Below are positions 16,665 to 25,614 of a stretch of 64,000 nt of DNA, piece after piece; the first letter of the stretch is position 1; the number at the start of each line of letters is the position of its first letter. The DNA lies in the NCBI GenBank assembly GCA_965230045.1, contig OZ245940.1:1860001-1924000 (forward strand). Reading direction: 5' to 3'. The translations under genes and the position numbers were made by a program. The notes beneath the pieces are model-generated. The model saw only the letters and a program-made list of their open reading frames with translations. It ran no database searches and was not told where the DNA came from. Origin of the DNA: G963662905 sp965230045. GTDB lineage: Bacteria > Bacteroidota > Bacteroidia > Bacteroidales > WRLA01.

Positions 16665-17855
16665 TTAATTTTCGGGATAGAGTAAATAGTTTTTTCTCAG
16701 TCGGCCGTATGTTTCCAGATCAGCGCTCCAGCTTTTACGGATATCCTCAATGCTTTCTCCGTTCAGGATTTGTTCTGCAAGTATATCATTGCCTGCCAGC
16801 AGGTTAAACCAGCGTTCCCTGCTGATGAAATCCGCTTCCGTATTGATTTCCCTAAGTTTAACAAAAGCCTCGGTCAGATACGAAAGATCGAAAATAACAT
16901 CCTGTATTTCAGTGAGCCGTAGGTCGGTGCCGTAACATATTTTGTTTTCATGGCGGGGATTTTTGGACATGCCTTCAATGCTTTTTGGAACAAAACTAAA
17001 CTCTCCAAAACGTTGATCGGGATAGCCGATTACCTGAAAAGGAAAATAAGTGCCACGTCCGATACTGATATCTGTTGCTTCAAAAAAGCAAAGTGAAGGA
17101 TAAAGCTTGATGCTCAAATGATTAGGTAAATTTGGGCTGGGTTTGACCGGTAAGGGATACTCCATATTGTGCTTGTAGCCTGACATGGGAATAACCGTGA
17201 GTTCGGCCTTGGATTTATTTTTTAACCAGCCTTCGCCATTGATCATCAGTGCCAGCTCACCAACTGTAAGCCCATGAACAACCGGAATGGGGTGCATGCC
17301 CACAAATGATCGGAAAGCAGTGTCAAGCACGGGGCCATCAAAATATTGTCCGTTGGGATTGGGACGGTCGAGCACTATAAAGGGTATGTTGTTTTCGGCA
17401 GCAGCTTCCATCGCCAGGTGCATGGTGCTGATGTAGGTGTAAAAACGTACGCCAACGTCTTGTATATCAAATACCAGGACATCAATATCACGAAGCATTT
17501 CCTTGCTGGGTTTGCGTGTTTTACCGTAAAGCGAACGGATTTCCGTGCCGGTTTTGCTGTCTTTTGAGCTGTTTATTTTTTCTCCGGCATCGGCATTGCC
17601 CCGGAAACCATGCTCGGGCGTAAAAACAGCTTGCACTTTGAGTCCGGCATTTAAAAGGCTGTCGAGCAGGTGTTTGCCGTTAATTAAACTGCTTTGGTTG
17701 GCAATGAGCCCAATCCTTTTGCCTTCCAATAAAGGAAAGTATTCATCGGTTTGATAACATGCCGGCAGTTTTTGGTCTGTGGGCGTTTCCTGGGCCTGGC
17801 AGGAAAGCGTAATAAAAACCAGCAGGGCTATGTGGATGAAAATGCTTTTCTTCAT
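16665..17855 (-). CDS. namZ: Exo-beta-N-acetylmuramidase NamZ family (DUF1343) lipoprotein
   Basis: A 396-residue exported protein. The start is set at the ATG giving MKKSIFIHIALLVFITLSC, a lipoprotein signal; the upstream in-frame extension is not signal-like. DUF1343 blocks present: GKRIGLIANQSSLING, VFTPEHGFRGNADAGE, IDVLVFDIQDVGVRFYTYIS, FIVLDRPNPNGQ, and IGRGTYFPFQVIG. The characterised member NamZ of Bacillus releases terminal N-acetylmuramic acid from peptidoglycan fragments. It is paired with a Na+ symporter 4 bp downstream. No murQ or MurNAc kinase gene is in the window. Confidence 0.85.
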   Translation of the reverse strand: MKKSIFIHIALLVFITLSCQAQETPTDQKLPACYQTDEYFPLLEGKRIGLIANQSSLINGKHLLDSLLNAGLKVQAVFTPEHGFRGNADAGEKINSSKDSKTGTEIRSLYGKTRKPSKEMLRDIDVLVFDIQDVGVRFYTYISTMHLAMEAAAENNIPFIVLDRPNPNGQYFDGPVLDTAFRSFVGMHPIPVVHGLTVGELALMINGEGWLKNKSKAELTVIPMSGYKHNMEYPLPVKPSPNLPNHLSIKLYPSLCFFEATDISIGRGTYFPFQVIGYPDQRFGEFSFVPKSIEGMSKNPRHENKICYGTDLRLTEIQDVIFDLSYLTEAFVKLREINTEADFISRERWFNLLAGNDILAEQILNGESIEDIRKSWSADLETYGRLRKNYLLYPEN

Positions 17856-17936
17856 AGTTGTTTTTTGCAAAAATAATCCTTTTATGCAGATTGCTTTTGC
17901 AATGAGGCGGCGATTCGGAAATTTCAAGGGAACTAT

Positions 17937-18467
17937 TTACCTGAAATCGCTGAAGCCGTCCTCTTCCTTAAACTTTTTCGGTTGAGGAGGCGTATATTCA
18001 TCTTTAAGCAGGCCATAGCAAAAAATGTCGTAATATTTTCCTTCAAAGTATTTTGCCTGGCGCAAAGTGCCCTCTTTTTTAAAGCCGCAGGAAACAAAAA
18101 GTTTTTCGGAAACAGGGTTAAAAGCCACTATTTCAGCTTCAATGCGCATCAGGTTCATGCTTTGGAACGCATATCTTAAAACAGAAGTGAGCGCCTTTTT
18201 TCCATAGCCCTGCCCCTGAAAACTCTCAGCAATAAATATGGAAACCATGGCTTTGCGGTTATACCATTTTATGTTTCTCAGGCTGATTTCGCCAATGAGC
18301 ATATTTTCTTCTTCAATTCGGAAAATCTGTTCGTTGGGCATTTTTTCCGGATATAAGCGTGTTTCGCTGAGCGGACTGATGTCGGAATAATCCGCTATAA
18401 GCCTTTCCAGCTCAGGGTCATTGGCTGAGGTGGAAATCAGTTTCAGGTTCTCCCATTGCAGGTACAT
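17937..18467 (-). CDS. GNAT N-acetyltransferase (RimJ/RimL-like)
   Basis: A 176-residue GCN5-related acetyltransferase. The acetyl-CoA loop QGQGYGKKALTSVLRYAF near residue 95 and the following NPVSEKLFVSCGFKKEGTLR segment are typical of the RimJ/RimL subgroup that acetylates protein N-termini or small amines. The substrate cannot be told. A charged, proline-containing tail follows the domain. It is not clearly in an operon. Confidence 0.88.
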   Translation of the reverse strand: MYLQWENLKLISTSANDPELERLIADYSDISPLSETRLYPEKMPNEQIFRIEEENMLIGEISLRNIKWYNRKAMVSIFIAESFQGQGYGKKALTSVLRYAFQSMNLMRIEAEIVAFNPVSEKLFVSCGFKKEGTLRQAKYFEGKYYDIFCYGLLKDEYTPPQPKKFKEEDGFSDFR

Positions 18468-18617
18468 TTTTATTTGGTTTTAATGATGTTGCAATAATAA
18501 ATGGCAATGAAAATATATATCTTGTCGTTTGGAATCGGCTTCGGATAAATATCTGACCCAAGGCAAATTTATAAATAAAAATGCTCTGCTTTATGACAGG
18601 CGTGAAAATATTTCATC

Positions 18618-19079
18618 TCAAATTTGATGCTCCTTAATAATAGAGTTAATCTCCTGGGTGAGATCGCCCTTATAAAGCTCAGAGCGCTGAAAAGCAGCAA
18701 TCAGGTTTGTCTTTGCATGGTATCGGACAGCTTCCTTTGCGTATTTTATTCCTTTGTCATTGCTTGCTGTCGTGATGAGGCTTACTTCGATATTTTCCGG
18801 TATTTCTTTGAGGAATGTGCGTATGGCAGGGCTCAGGCCTTTCATCCACACAGGGCCGATCAAGATGAGTTTTGTAACCAGGTTATATGGAATCTCTTCA
18901 TGCCGGATGTCGGTGTCATTCTTGTTCAGTGCATCCCATTCGTTGCGGAAAAAGCCAAACAAGCCATGACGTTTTTTGAGGTCAATAAGTGGAAATAGCG
19001 GAGCAGTAAGCCGTTCGGAAAGTTTTTCGGCCAGAAATCTGGAATTGCCTTTCAATGAATAATAGCAAACAATACTCAT
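18618..19079 (-). CDS. Flavodoxin-domain protein
   Basis: A 153-residue protein with a flavodoxin fold. The N-terminal FMN phosphate loop reads CYYSLKGNSRFLAEKLSERL, and the GPVWMKGLSPAIRTFLKE segment corresponds to the 60s/90s loop region that cradles the flavin. It may carry electrons or act as an NAD(P)H:quinone-type flavoprotein. A well-matched promoter sits so close that the mRNA probably has almost no leader. Confidence 0.82.
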   Translation of the reverse strand: MSIVCYYSLKGNSRFLAEKLSERLTAPLFPLIDLKKRHGLFGFFRNEWDALNKNDTDIRHEEIPYNLVTKLILIGPVWMKGLSPAIRTFLKEIPENIEVSLITTASNDKGIKYAKEAVRYHAKTNLIAAFQRSELYKGDLTQEINSIIKEHQI

Positions 19080-19084
19080 ATCCC

Positions 19085-19114
19085 CAAAAGTACGTTTTTT
19101 CAGGAGATGGGCAA
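19085..19114 (-). promoter_or_regulatory. Bacteroidota-type promoter of the flavodoxin gene
   Basis: On the minus strand TTG (19114-19112), 19 bases, then TACTTTTG (19092-19085), an exact match to the TTG-N19-TAnnTTTG pattern. The ATG ends 6 bases past the minus-7 box, so transcription should start at or next to the start codon. Confidence 0.65.
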
Positions 19115-19152
19115 TTCATCTGAATAAAATTAGAATAGCTTATTTCAAAAAC

Positions 19153-19929
19153 CTATTGCAAGCTGATGGACAATGAAAAATAGAATTTCTTATCTATGCT
19201 GTTATACACCAAATGGCCATTGTATGGAATGCTCCATTTTTTCGTGATACAGATGCTGGAACTGTATGTAATTCCGTAATTGAAAATCGCAGCTTTATTG
19301 GCATACATGCTTTTGGCAGGAGTACCGCCAAGTGTAAGCAGTATGTTGTGCTTACCGCGAAGCAGCGGGTAATTCATCTCAAGATAAGTGGAGTAAAGCT
19401 GGTTTTGTTTTTCGTCCATATCAAAACCGCCGATAAAGCATCCGGCCATTACCGAAAGGGGGAGCTTTTCGGTTCCCAGCCAACTTGCCTGTGCTTCAAA
19501 CAAATGGCGTGTTGAAGGTTTGTCGAAATTAAAGAATTCGTTGGAAGCAGCGGCATCCGACGGGCAATAATAATCGAAAATGCCTATTTGAAAATTCTTC
19601 CAGGTATATGTAGCGAATAAATCCAGTTCTTTATAGCTGTTGTCAAAGGCCCATGATGCCCAGGCGCTCACTGCCAGTCCGCCACTGGAAAATGTTACCA
19701 AAGGTTCGATACAAGGTGCATCACCGGCAGGCATGGCGCGCCAGATATGTTTGGATGTTAGTGTCGTGCTCAGGTGAAAAGCCGCCGGATTTTTTTGCAG
19801 GCTGTCTTTTTCCATTTTATTGAGCTTTACCGGAATGGTAAGATCGGATGCTTCGGCATGAGAATCAATTGCCCAGAGGCAAAGGATTACTATGAATACC
19901 TGTGCCATTAGTTTTTGAACAGTGGTCAT
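19153..19929 (-). CDS. Putative outer-membrane beta-barrel protein
   Basis: A 258-residue exported protein with a signal peptide (LMAQVFIVILCLWAIDSHAEA) and alternating aromatic/hydrophobic strands ending in Gln-preceded beta pattern FYFSLSISLQ. Segments such as LTSKHIWRAMPAGDAPCIEP, WASWAFDNSYKELDLFATYTW and LFEAQASWLG resemble the small TorF-like porin family. A channel or structural role is possible. It starts 20 bp after the Gate-domain membrane protein and is probably co-transcribed with it. Confidence 0.6.
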   Translation of the reverse strand: MTTVQKLMAQVFIVILCLWAIDSHAEASDLTIPVKLNKMEKDSLQKNPAAFHLSTTLTSKHIWRAMPAGDAPCIEPLVTFSSGGLAVSAWASWAFDNSYKELDLFATYTWKNFQIGIFDYYCPSDAAASNEFFNFDKPSTRHLFEAQASWLGTEKLPLSVMAGCFIGGFDMDEKQNQLYSTYLEMNYPLLRGKHNILLTLGGTPAKSMYANKAAIFNYGITYSSSICITKKWSIPYNGHLVYNSIDKKFYFSLSISLQ

Positions 19930-19949
19930 TTTTAGATGAGGAAGTTTGG

Positions 19950-21128
19950 TTATCCGAGGTTTACGAACATACTAATCAAAACGAAAGCATAATGTGCCAC
20001 AATTCCGGCAACGATTCCGCCAATTGTGTGCGACAGCAGTGCTTTGCTGGTCAGTTTGCGGTATCCCAGTGTATCCAGCATCGCGGTATGCGTGCTCAGG
20101 TATCCGCTCCAGCACATGCCCATGGCCGTGAAAACCGCAATGGCATTTCCATTGATGATGTTCTCGTCCACAAAAGCTTTTACCAGTGAGAGTGATGCTC
20201 CGACCGCACCCAGTGATGTGATGGGGAAGGCGATGAGCTCTGCATTTTCAAAACCGAAAAGGCCATAGAACAGCCAGTCAATTTTCCCGGCAAGATAGGG
20301 AAGGAGGGGCACGCCTTCGTAGGCCAGGCCCTGATATCCAACACTGGCATCTTTGGGGCCAAATGTTAGGATCATGATGATGGTACTGATGATCAATACG
20401 CCGGGAATAATGCTCAAACCCAGATCGACCCCCGATTTTCCGCCATCGAGTATGGAGTTCAGAAAACGGAGAAAGGTTCCTCCTTCAGATTTGAAAGAAA
20501 TGTTTTCTTCCAGGTCTTTTTTGGCTTCTTTGCGTTTTAGGTGGGCTTCTTCGGGGAAATCTTTGCTGATGAGCTTTTGCATTATACGGGTGGAAACCAC
20601 AGCGCCCACAACAGCGCCGAAAAGGCCAACCATGGCCGCTTTGAAATACCCAAAACCCGACATATAGGTAAGCACGATCAGGCCCATGCCAAAAGCAGTA
20701 CCGAAATTGGTCAGTGAAATCAATTCCCTTTTCAGGAAATATTTGCTGAAGCTTTTATCGTTCGAAAGGCCGATAATGGCGGGATTGTCTGAGAAGAATG
20801 TCATCAGGCCGGCCAGTGAAGCCACGCCAGGCAGGTTAAACAATGGGCGCATAAGGGGCGAGAGGATTTTTTCGATGAGGCGTACTACGCCAAACTCAAT
20901 CATCAGGCGACCCAATGCCCCGGTAAGTACCGTAATGCCCATAATATAAAAGACCGTGTTCATCAACAGGTCCCAGGCTGTGTTCATAATGGTGTTGAGC
21001 ATATTGTCGATGCCCATTTTTGTGCCCAGAAAACCAAAGAAACCAAAGAAAAGCAGCAGGAATACCAAGGCTTCGTACCTTCTGTTGAGCAGGAAGTTTT
21101 TATTCCGAATGGTTTTTAAAGATTTCAT
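19950..21128 (-). CDS. Gate-domain (nucleoside-recognition, SpmA/YjiH-like) inner-membrane protein
   Basis: A 392-residue integral membrane protein with about nine spans. It contains Gate-domain features: ITVLTGALGRLMIEFGVVRL, LMTFFSDNPAIIGLSNDK and a second half with GAVGASLSLVKAFVDE and AMGMCWSGYLSTHTAMLDTLG. Gate proteins relate to concentrative nucleoside carriers and to SpmA/SpmB, and the transported compound is mostly unknown. The partner gene downstream encodes a small outer-membrane barrel, so the pair could move one solute across both membranes (inference). Confidence 0.7.
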   Translation of the reverse strand: MKSLKTIRNKNFLLNRRYEALVFLLLFFGFFGFLGTKMGIDNMLNTIMNTAWDLLMNTVFYIMGITVLTGALGRLMIEFGVVRLIEKILSPLMRPLFNLPGVASLAGLMTFFSDNPAIIGLSNDKSFSKYFLKRELISLTNFGTAFGMGLIVLTYMSGFGYFKAAMVGLFGAVVGAVVSTRIMQKLISKDFPEEAHLKRKEAKKDLEENISFKSEGGTFLRFLNSILDGGKSGVDLGLSIIPGVLIISTIIMILTFGPKDASVGYQGLAYEGVPLLPYLAGKIDWLFYGLFGFENAELIAFPITSLGAVGASLSLVKAFVDENIINGNAIAVFTAMGMCWSGYLSTHTAMLDTLGYRKLTSKALLSHTIGGIVAGIVAHYAFVLISMFVNLG

Positions 21129-21171
21129 TACCAGTTAATTAGTGTGTTTAGACAAGGTTTAAATCTGGCCG

Positions 21172-21200
21172 CGAAAGTACATTATTTTTTGAAGTGGCAA
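21172..21200 (-). promoter_or_regulatory. Promoter of the Gate-domain/barrel gene pair
   Basis: On the minus strand TTG (21200-21198), 18 bases, TACTTTCG (21179-21172): one mismatch and one base short of the Bacteroidota consensus. It gives a leader of roughly 40 bases. Confidence 0.5.
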
Positions 21201-21517
21201 AGATTGAATCGTTAAAAATAATCATCCCTTTTAAAAAATTTTATGATATTGTAAAAGCTTGTAAACCAATATTTAAGGTTGTATTGAATAAAGATTCGCT
21301 GAGTAGAAGGGCTTGTGATGCGTGAAGCTTTTTTGAAATAAAGCGATTGTCTTTGGATCTTGATGTTTCTTGTTGATTAATATTATCTGAGCTGTTTGTT
21401 TGTGTTGGTCTAAGAGGGAAAGATGAGTGTGTAAATGCAATTTGGTTTAGAATATATTATCAGTTTCTCATTAAAATAATGTAACTTTATGGTGTTTATT
21501 TTTTTAGCCCTCTCCAA
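21201..21517. other. Intergenic region before the first T9SS repeat protein
   Basis: AT-rich, without a convincing gene. A weak minus-7-like TAACTTTA near 21480 precedes the T-rich leader of the first YCF48-type gene. No structured repeat was recognised. Confidence 0.5.
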
Positions 21518-23839
21518 ATGAAAACAAAAGTAGTCTCTCTGGTATTGATTTTATTGATGTTCCTATGGTTTTGCAAGGAGCTTTCAGCCCAAACCACCCA
21601 CTGGCTCAATCCCCTCCCAGCTGGCAATGAATTTTATGATATTGCTTTTTTTGACGGGCAGCATGGCCTGATGTGCGGCCAATATGGCATGATATGCGCA
21701 ACAAATGATGGGGGCAGTCATTGGGAGATTGTTTTTAACGAAGGAAGCAGTTCGCTGAGCCAGATCAATATTGTTGCCCCGGGTCATGCCTTTATTAAAA
21801 TGGGCAGCAGGCAACTGATCTCCACCCATGATTACGGACGGGTGTGGGCAAAAGTGTGTCAATTCCCGGACAGCATGAGTATAACAAAGTTTAGAATGTT
21901 TGATGAGCATTACGGATATGTTCTTTTGGTACACAATGAGTCTAAAAATACATTGATTGGAAATACTATAAACGGAGGGAAAGGATGGAACTTAAGCTAT
22001 ACATCCGAACTGTTAACTAATGAATCGAAAATTAGTGATTTTGCTTTTGAAAACGCTAAGAAAGGCATGCTGTTAAGCCAAGAGAATCAGAGGCTTTATC
22101 TTACAAGTGATTCATGTGCCACATTTGAGTACGTGACTTTTTTTCCTGATGAGTTTTATTATAAAATTATTAATCAAAATAATGGGATTTATTATGCCTT
22201 AGGTAGAAGAGATGATGATTGGCATGAAAGGATAGCCTCAAACGAAAAGGAGGTGTATATTGACTTTTCATATATAATATTGAAGAGCAATGATGATGGT
22301 AATTCATGGCAAAGAGTTTATGACAAGAATGAAATGCCTGATTTGAATAAGATGAAAACTTTTGGAGATTCTTTGGTGTTTGTTTATGGATACTGTAATT
22401 ATGACTGGCATCCGGAAGGTTGCATAAAGTTTCCAATGCTTGTTTCGAGAGATCAAGGTATAAGCTGGAGTGCTGCACAGGAAAAACCCGACCTATATGG
22501 GAAGGGTTTTACGCGGCCTAATATCAGAAGTGTAGGGATTGTTGACCATCAAAAAGCATTTTGCTGTATAACATCTATCAACTATGATTTGGAAGGAGGA
22601 CGGTCTTCCGTTTTTCTTGAAAATCTTAATATGAGCAATCTCTGGATACCGGCCTCGGACAATTTTATTGAGAAAATCATGGATTTGGAATTTGATGATG
22701 AACAAATGATCCTGCTAACGAAAGATGTCGTATTGAATTATTATACACAGGATCGGGTATGGGACAGCCTGCTTTACCCAAATATAAACAATTTGGTTTT
22801 TGAGGATATGGATATACTACAGGATAAATCTTGTATTATTGGGCGTACTTTTTTTAGTGGTAACTTATATTGTTATTATTCAGAAGATGGTTTCAATAGC
22901 TATTGTGAGGGCATTATAAAATCCTATGAGCTTTATAATATGTCAGTAGATATTCTGGATGATGACCGCGTCTATATCTTTCAACCCTATGAATATGAGT
23001 ATGGTATAATTCCCAAACTTTTTAAATTTAGCCCGATTGATACCAGTTTGGCAGAATTAGAATTACCTTCGGTAAGCTCTTCGGCTATGATGGATATGGA
23101 ATCTTGCGATGATCACATATATGTATTTGGTGGTTCCGCTGGCAATGGCGGATACTATGCAAGCACAGATGAAGGCGAAAGCTGGGACTTTACCAATTTG
23201 GGGGTGAATAAAATCCTTAAAGCATTTCAAATTAACGACTCCATTTTTTATATAACCAATGGATATACATATGGGGAAAGTGGTAGCCCTGCCGTGTGGC
23301 CGGTCAATATCCGAACGGGAGAGCTTATGGAACAGATTTTTTCTGCTGAAAATCTTGCTGTTCTTGATATAGTACAAACCAATGCAGGAGATGATTACCT
23401 GTTAACAGGAAATTATATTTACAAAAGAACAGATGGCACATACTGGGAGCGTTTTGGCCCATACCCTGATTTTCAAAGCCTGAAACTTGATCCGGACGGG
23501 CAGCATGTATGGGCTTATGGCATAACGGGGCGTATGATGTATATGGGCGAAAAAATGCCGGTTGGCCTTGAACCGGAACAAAAAAGGGCGGAAGGAATGG
23601 CCTTGCGTTCCAATCCGGTAGGCCATGCCCTCGAAATAGACCTTAACCTGCAATACTCAGGCAATGCCCTGCTGAGCCTCTATGACCTGAGCGGCAAAAC
23701 CATGATGCAGCACAAGCTAAAGCTCAACGGAAGCCCAAAAGGATATAATTTCAATGTTGGGCATTTAAAGCCTGGCATGTATATCCTCAATTTGGAATAT
23801 GGCGGGCAACGGATTAGTGAGAAGGTGGTGAAGAGGTAG
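21518..23839 (+). CDS. T9SS-sorted YCF48/BNR beta-propeller protein, copy 1
   Basis: A 773-residue secreted protein. The signal peptide (VSLVLILLMFLWFCKELSAQ) differs from that of copies 2 and 3. The body holds YCF48/sialidase-type repeats such as FFDGQHGLMCGQYGMICATN followed by DGGSHWEIVF, and later STDEGESWDFTNLG, giving a beta-propeller. The last ~75 residues form a T9SS type A sorting domain (LSLYDLSGKTMMQHKL, GMYILNLEYGG, KVVKR), so the protein is exported through T9SS and probably surface-attached or released. Blocks 21587-22468 and 23301-23839 are nearly identical in DNA to copy 2, while the middle differs strongly. Ligand unknown. The 80 bases after the stop are also duplicated after copy 2. 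Confidence 0.88.
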   Translation: MKTKVVSLVLILLMFLWFCKELSAQTTHWLNPLPAGNEFYDIAFFDGQHGLMCGQYGMICATNDGGSHWEIVFNEGSSSLSQINIVAPGHAFIKMGSRQLISTHDYGRVWAKVCQFPDSMSITKFRMFDEHYGYVLLVHNESKNTLIGNTINGGKGWNLSYTSELLTNESKISDFAFENAKKGMLLSQENQRLYLTSDSCATFEYVTFFPDEFYYKIINQNNGIYYALGRRDDDWHERIASNEKEVYIDFSYIILKSNDDGNSWQRVYDKNEMPDLNKMKTFGDSLVFVYGYCNYDWHPEGCIKFPMLVSRDQGISWSAAQEKPDLYGKGFTRPNIRSVGIVDHQKAFCCITSINYDLEGGRSSVFLENLNMSNLWIPASDNFIEKIMDLEFDDEQMILLTKDVVLNYYTQDRVWDSLLYPNINNLVFEDMDILQDKSCIIGRTFFSGNLYCYYSEDGFNSYCEGIIKSYELYNMSVDILDDDRVYIFQPYEYEYGIIPKLFKFSPIDTSLAELELPSVSSSAMMDMESCDDHIYVFGGSAGNGGYYASTDEGESWDFTNLGVNKILKAFQINDSIFYITNGYTYGESGSPAVWPVNIRTGELMEQIFSAENLAVLDIVQTNAGDDYLLTGNYIYKRTDGTYWERFGPYPDFQSLKLDPDGQHVWAYGITGRMMYMGEKMPVGLEPEQKRAEGMALRSNPVGHALEIDLNLQYSGNALLSLYDLSGKTMMQHKLKLNGSPKGYNFNVGHLKPGMYILNLEYGGQRISEKVVKR

Positions 23840-23915
23840 GCTTACGGTAGAATCAGAGGGTATTTTAAAATAGTTGGAATTTGGATATAATTTTCATGAA
23901 TTACTGAAATATTAT

Positions 23916-23919
23916 TAAG
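23916..23919. repeat. Left target-site duplication (TAAG) of the IS1380 element
   Basis: TAAG precedes the left end of the element and recurs directly after the right end. The uninterrupted site ATTATTAAGATGAGAC is present at the copy 2 - copy 3 junction around 27980, which confirms the call. Confidence 0.85.
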
Positions 23920-24135
23920 CCTGTTTAATTCATAAACTCCCAAAAACAGGCAAAATTTTTTAACCGAGCAGGGTCAGGCATTGCGAATCAAGAATAATCG
24001 CTTAAATTTCTATATATTTACTCTAATCACATGGCTTATGAGCATAATTTTCCTATTTGGGTTTTCCCGTAAAGCCCATTGATAATTTTATTTGACATCA
24101 AGATGTTGAAGAACATTAGCTTACCGAATTTTGGC

Positions 24136-25512
24136 CTAAATCCTTAGGGTTTCGAATTTCTTAAAGCATTTCATAAACACCCGGTCGCTGTAAAATTCTG
24201 CAGGCAGCTCTATTTTAATTTTTGATTTCAGTACTTTGATCCGGGCAGCTACTTTGATCAGCTTCAATTGAAGTGTTTTCATAGTTGCTTTAGCAAACTC
24301 TGTCCCTACTAACGCCATGCTTTGCAAGCTGTGCATCAGGACATAAGCAGCAGAATGCAAAAACAACCTGAACTGATTGGCCTTAAAGCTGTTGCAGGAC
24401 ATCCTGTCCGACTTAAGGTATGTTTTATGTTCTTTGATACGCAATTCGGCTGCGCCCCTTGCACAATATCCTTGTTCGTAAAGCGCCTTGGCACGAACAT
24501 TTTGCAGGCTGCTGACAATATACCTTACATTTGTCCCCATGCTGCTTACTTCTACTTTGACTACCACTCGTTCGGCAAAAGCCCAACTGGATGCCTGATA
24601 TTGAAAGCTATGATAACGTTTCACTGGTGTACCCGACTGTTGGAAGTTTTTTTTGGCGCTTTCTATGGTTATTTTGGCCTTTTGGTTTAAAACAGAATTG
24701 CCACTGAGCCCTGTGATAAATTCAACCCTATGGCTCTCCCTTGCCCACTCCATAAACTCTTTGGAACAAAAATGGCTGTCGCCCCTAAGGATGATCATCG
24801 TGTTGGGCCAATGCTGGCGCAGGTAGCTTATGATGCGTTTGTGGATCGAAAAAACATCAAGGCTTTTGCTGCGGCGGCCAGGTTTGAGGATAGTGGTTAC
24901 CAGCTTGCCCGAAAAGCCTTCATATATGTGCAAAGGCATATAGCAATAGTCCCCGTAGTAATTATTGAACATGGTAAGCTGCTGATTACCATATGTTAAG
25001 CTGCTTGTATCGTCAGAATCAAGTATAATAATTTTTGGTTCGTGGTCATAGGAAGCGATAAATTTATCTACAAAGACCTTGGCCATTTTGTAGTTCTGAG
25101 AAGCCGTGATTTGATTCTCAAAACGACTCATTGTAGGCTGGGCTGAAAGGCTTTCTGTAGTCTCACAGCATACCTTAACTACCTCATCGTCCCTGAGCGC
25201 ATTGCAGTCATTTGCATCTTCAAAGCCTGCAGCAATTTGCATAATACGCTGGCTTAGAAGGCGTTTTGTGCTGTGCTTGACATAACTTTGGTTGCGGGGG
25301 TCTTCAATGCAGCCTGCAAGGCTGTCGATTAAACCAAGCTGTTTTTCTACTTCGCGAAGCAATAATAGGCCGCCATCACTTGATGTCTTTTTCAAAGTAA
25401 AGTTAACATCAACCTTTTTGCCATTTGAACTGGTGAGAGGAAAAAGGCTCTTTTGTGTAATTTCCTGTGGTTTTGTGCCACTGTTTGAAATATTCTTTGT
25501 ATTTTTAGCCAT
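24136..25512 (-). CDS. IS1380-family transposase
   Basis: A 458-residue transposase. Family blocks: DGGLLLLREVEKQLGLID near residue 48, RLLSQRIMQIAAGFEDANDC near 85, LDSDDTSSLTYGNQQ (catalytic Asp region), IILRGDSHFCSKEFMEWARE (second acidic residue) and SDRMSCNSFKANQFRLFLHS near the C-terminus with the basic DDE(K) end region. The reading frame is intact, so the element may still be active. Confidence 0.95.
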   Translation of the reverse strand: MAKNTKNISNSGTKPQEITQKSLFPLTSSNGKKVDVNFTLKKTSSDGGLLLLREVEKQLGLIDSLAGCIEDPRNQSYVKHSTKRLLSQRIMQIAAGFEDANDCNALRDDEVVKVCCETTESLSAQPTMSRFENQITASQNYKMAKVFVDKFIASYDHEPKIIILDSDDTSSLTYGNQQLTMFNNYYGDYCYMPLHIYEGFSGKLVTTILKPGRRSKSLDVFSIHKRIISYLRQHWPNTMIILRGDSHFCSKEFMEWARESHRVEFITGLSGNSVLNQKAKITIESAKKNFQQSGTPVKRYHSFQYQASSWAFAERVVVKVEVSSMGTNVRYIVSSLQNVRAKALYEQGYCARGAAELRIKEHKTYLKSDRMSCNSFKANQFRLFLHSAAYVLMHSLQSMALVGTEFAKATMKTLQLKLIKVAARIKVLKSKIKIELPAEFYSDRVFMKCFKKFETLRI

Positions 25513-25579
25513 AGGGATTTTTGTTTTTGTTTGCCGACATAAAGATACTGAATATCAATGAGGTATCGCACAAATTTCC

Positions 25580-25610
25580 CTATTTTTTTTTGGTTTATGA
25601 ATAATTTAGG
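25580..25610. repeat. Right terminal inverted repeat of the IS1380 element
   Basis: Read on the minus strand it matches the left end over CCT, ATTCATAAAC and the closing AGG, with mismatches between. It is followed by the TAAG duplication at 25611-25614. Confidence 0.8.
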
Positions 25611-25614
25611 TAAG

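Larger units (their letters stand above)
23920..25610 (-). mobile_element. IS1380-family insertion sequence (1691 bp)
   Basis: The ends are defined by comparison with the empty site at 27975-27990. Imperfect terminal inverted repeats: left CCTGTTTAATTCATAAACTC, right end read inward CCTAAATTATTCATAAACC; both ends also close with AGG-type words about 31 bases in. A 4-bp duplication (TAAG) flanks the element. One transposase gene fills most of it, with about 216 bases of non-coding DNA at the left end. Length and single gene are normal for IS1380. The right end abuts TAAG and then the ATG of copy 2, so the insertion cut copy 2 off from any promoter shared with copy 1. Confidence 0.93.

Noticed and set aside
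23840..24135. A second gene at the left end of the IS element
   Set aside because: Only short frames without features occur there; IS1380 elements have a single transposase gene.
25558..25614. N-terminal extension of the second T9SS repeat protein starting within the IS
   Set aside because: Copy 3 starts with the same residues at the ATG right of the IS, and the extension is IS terminal sequence.
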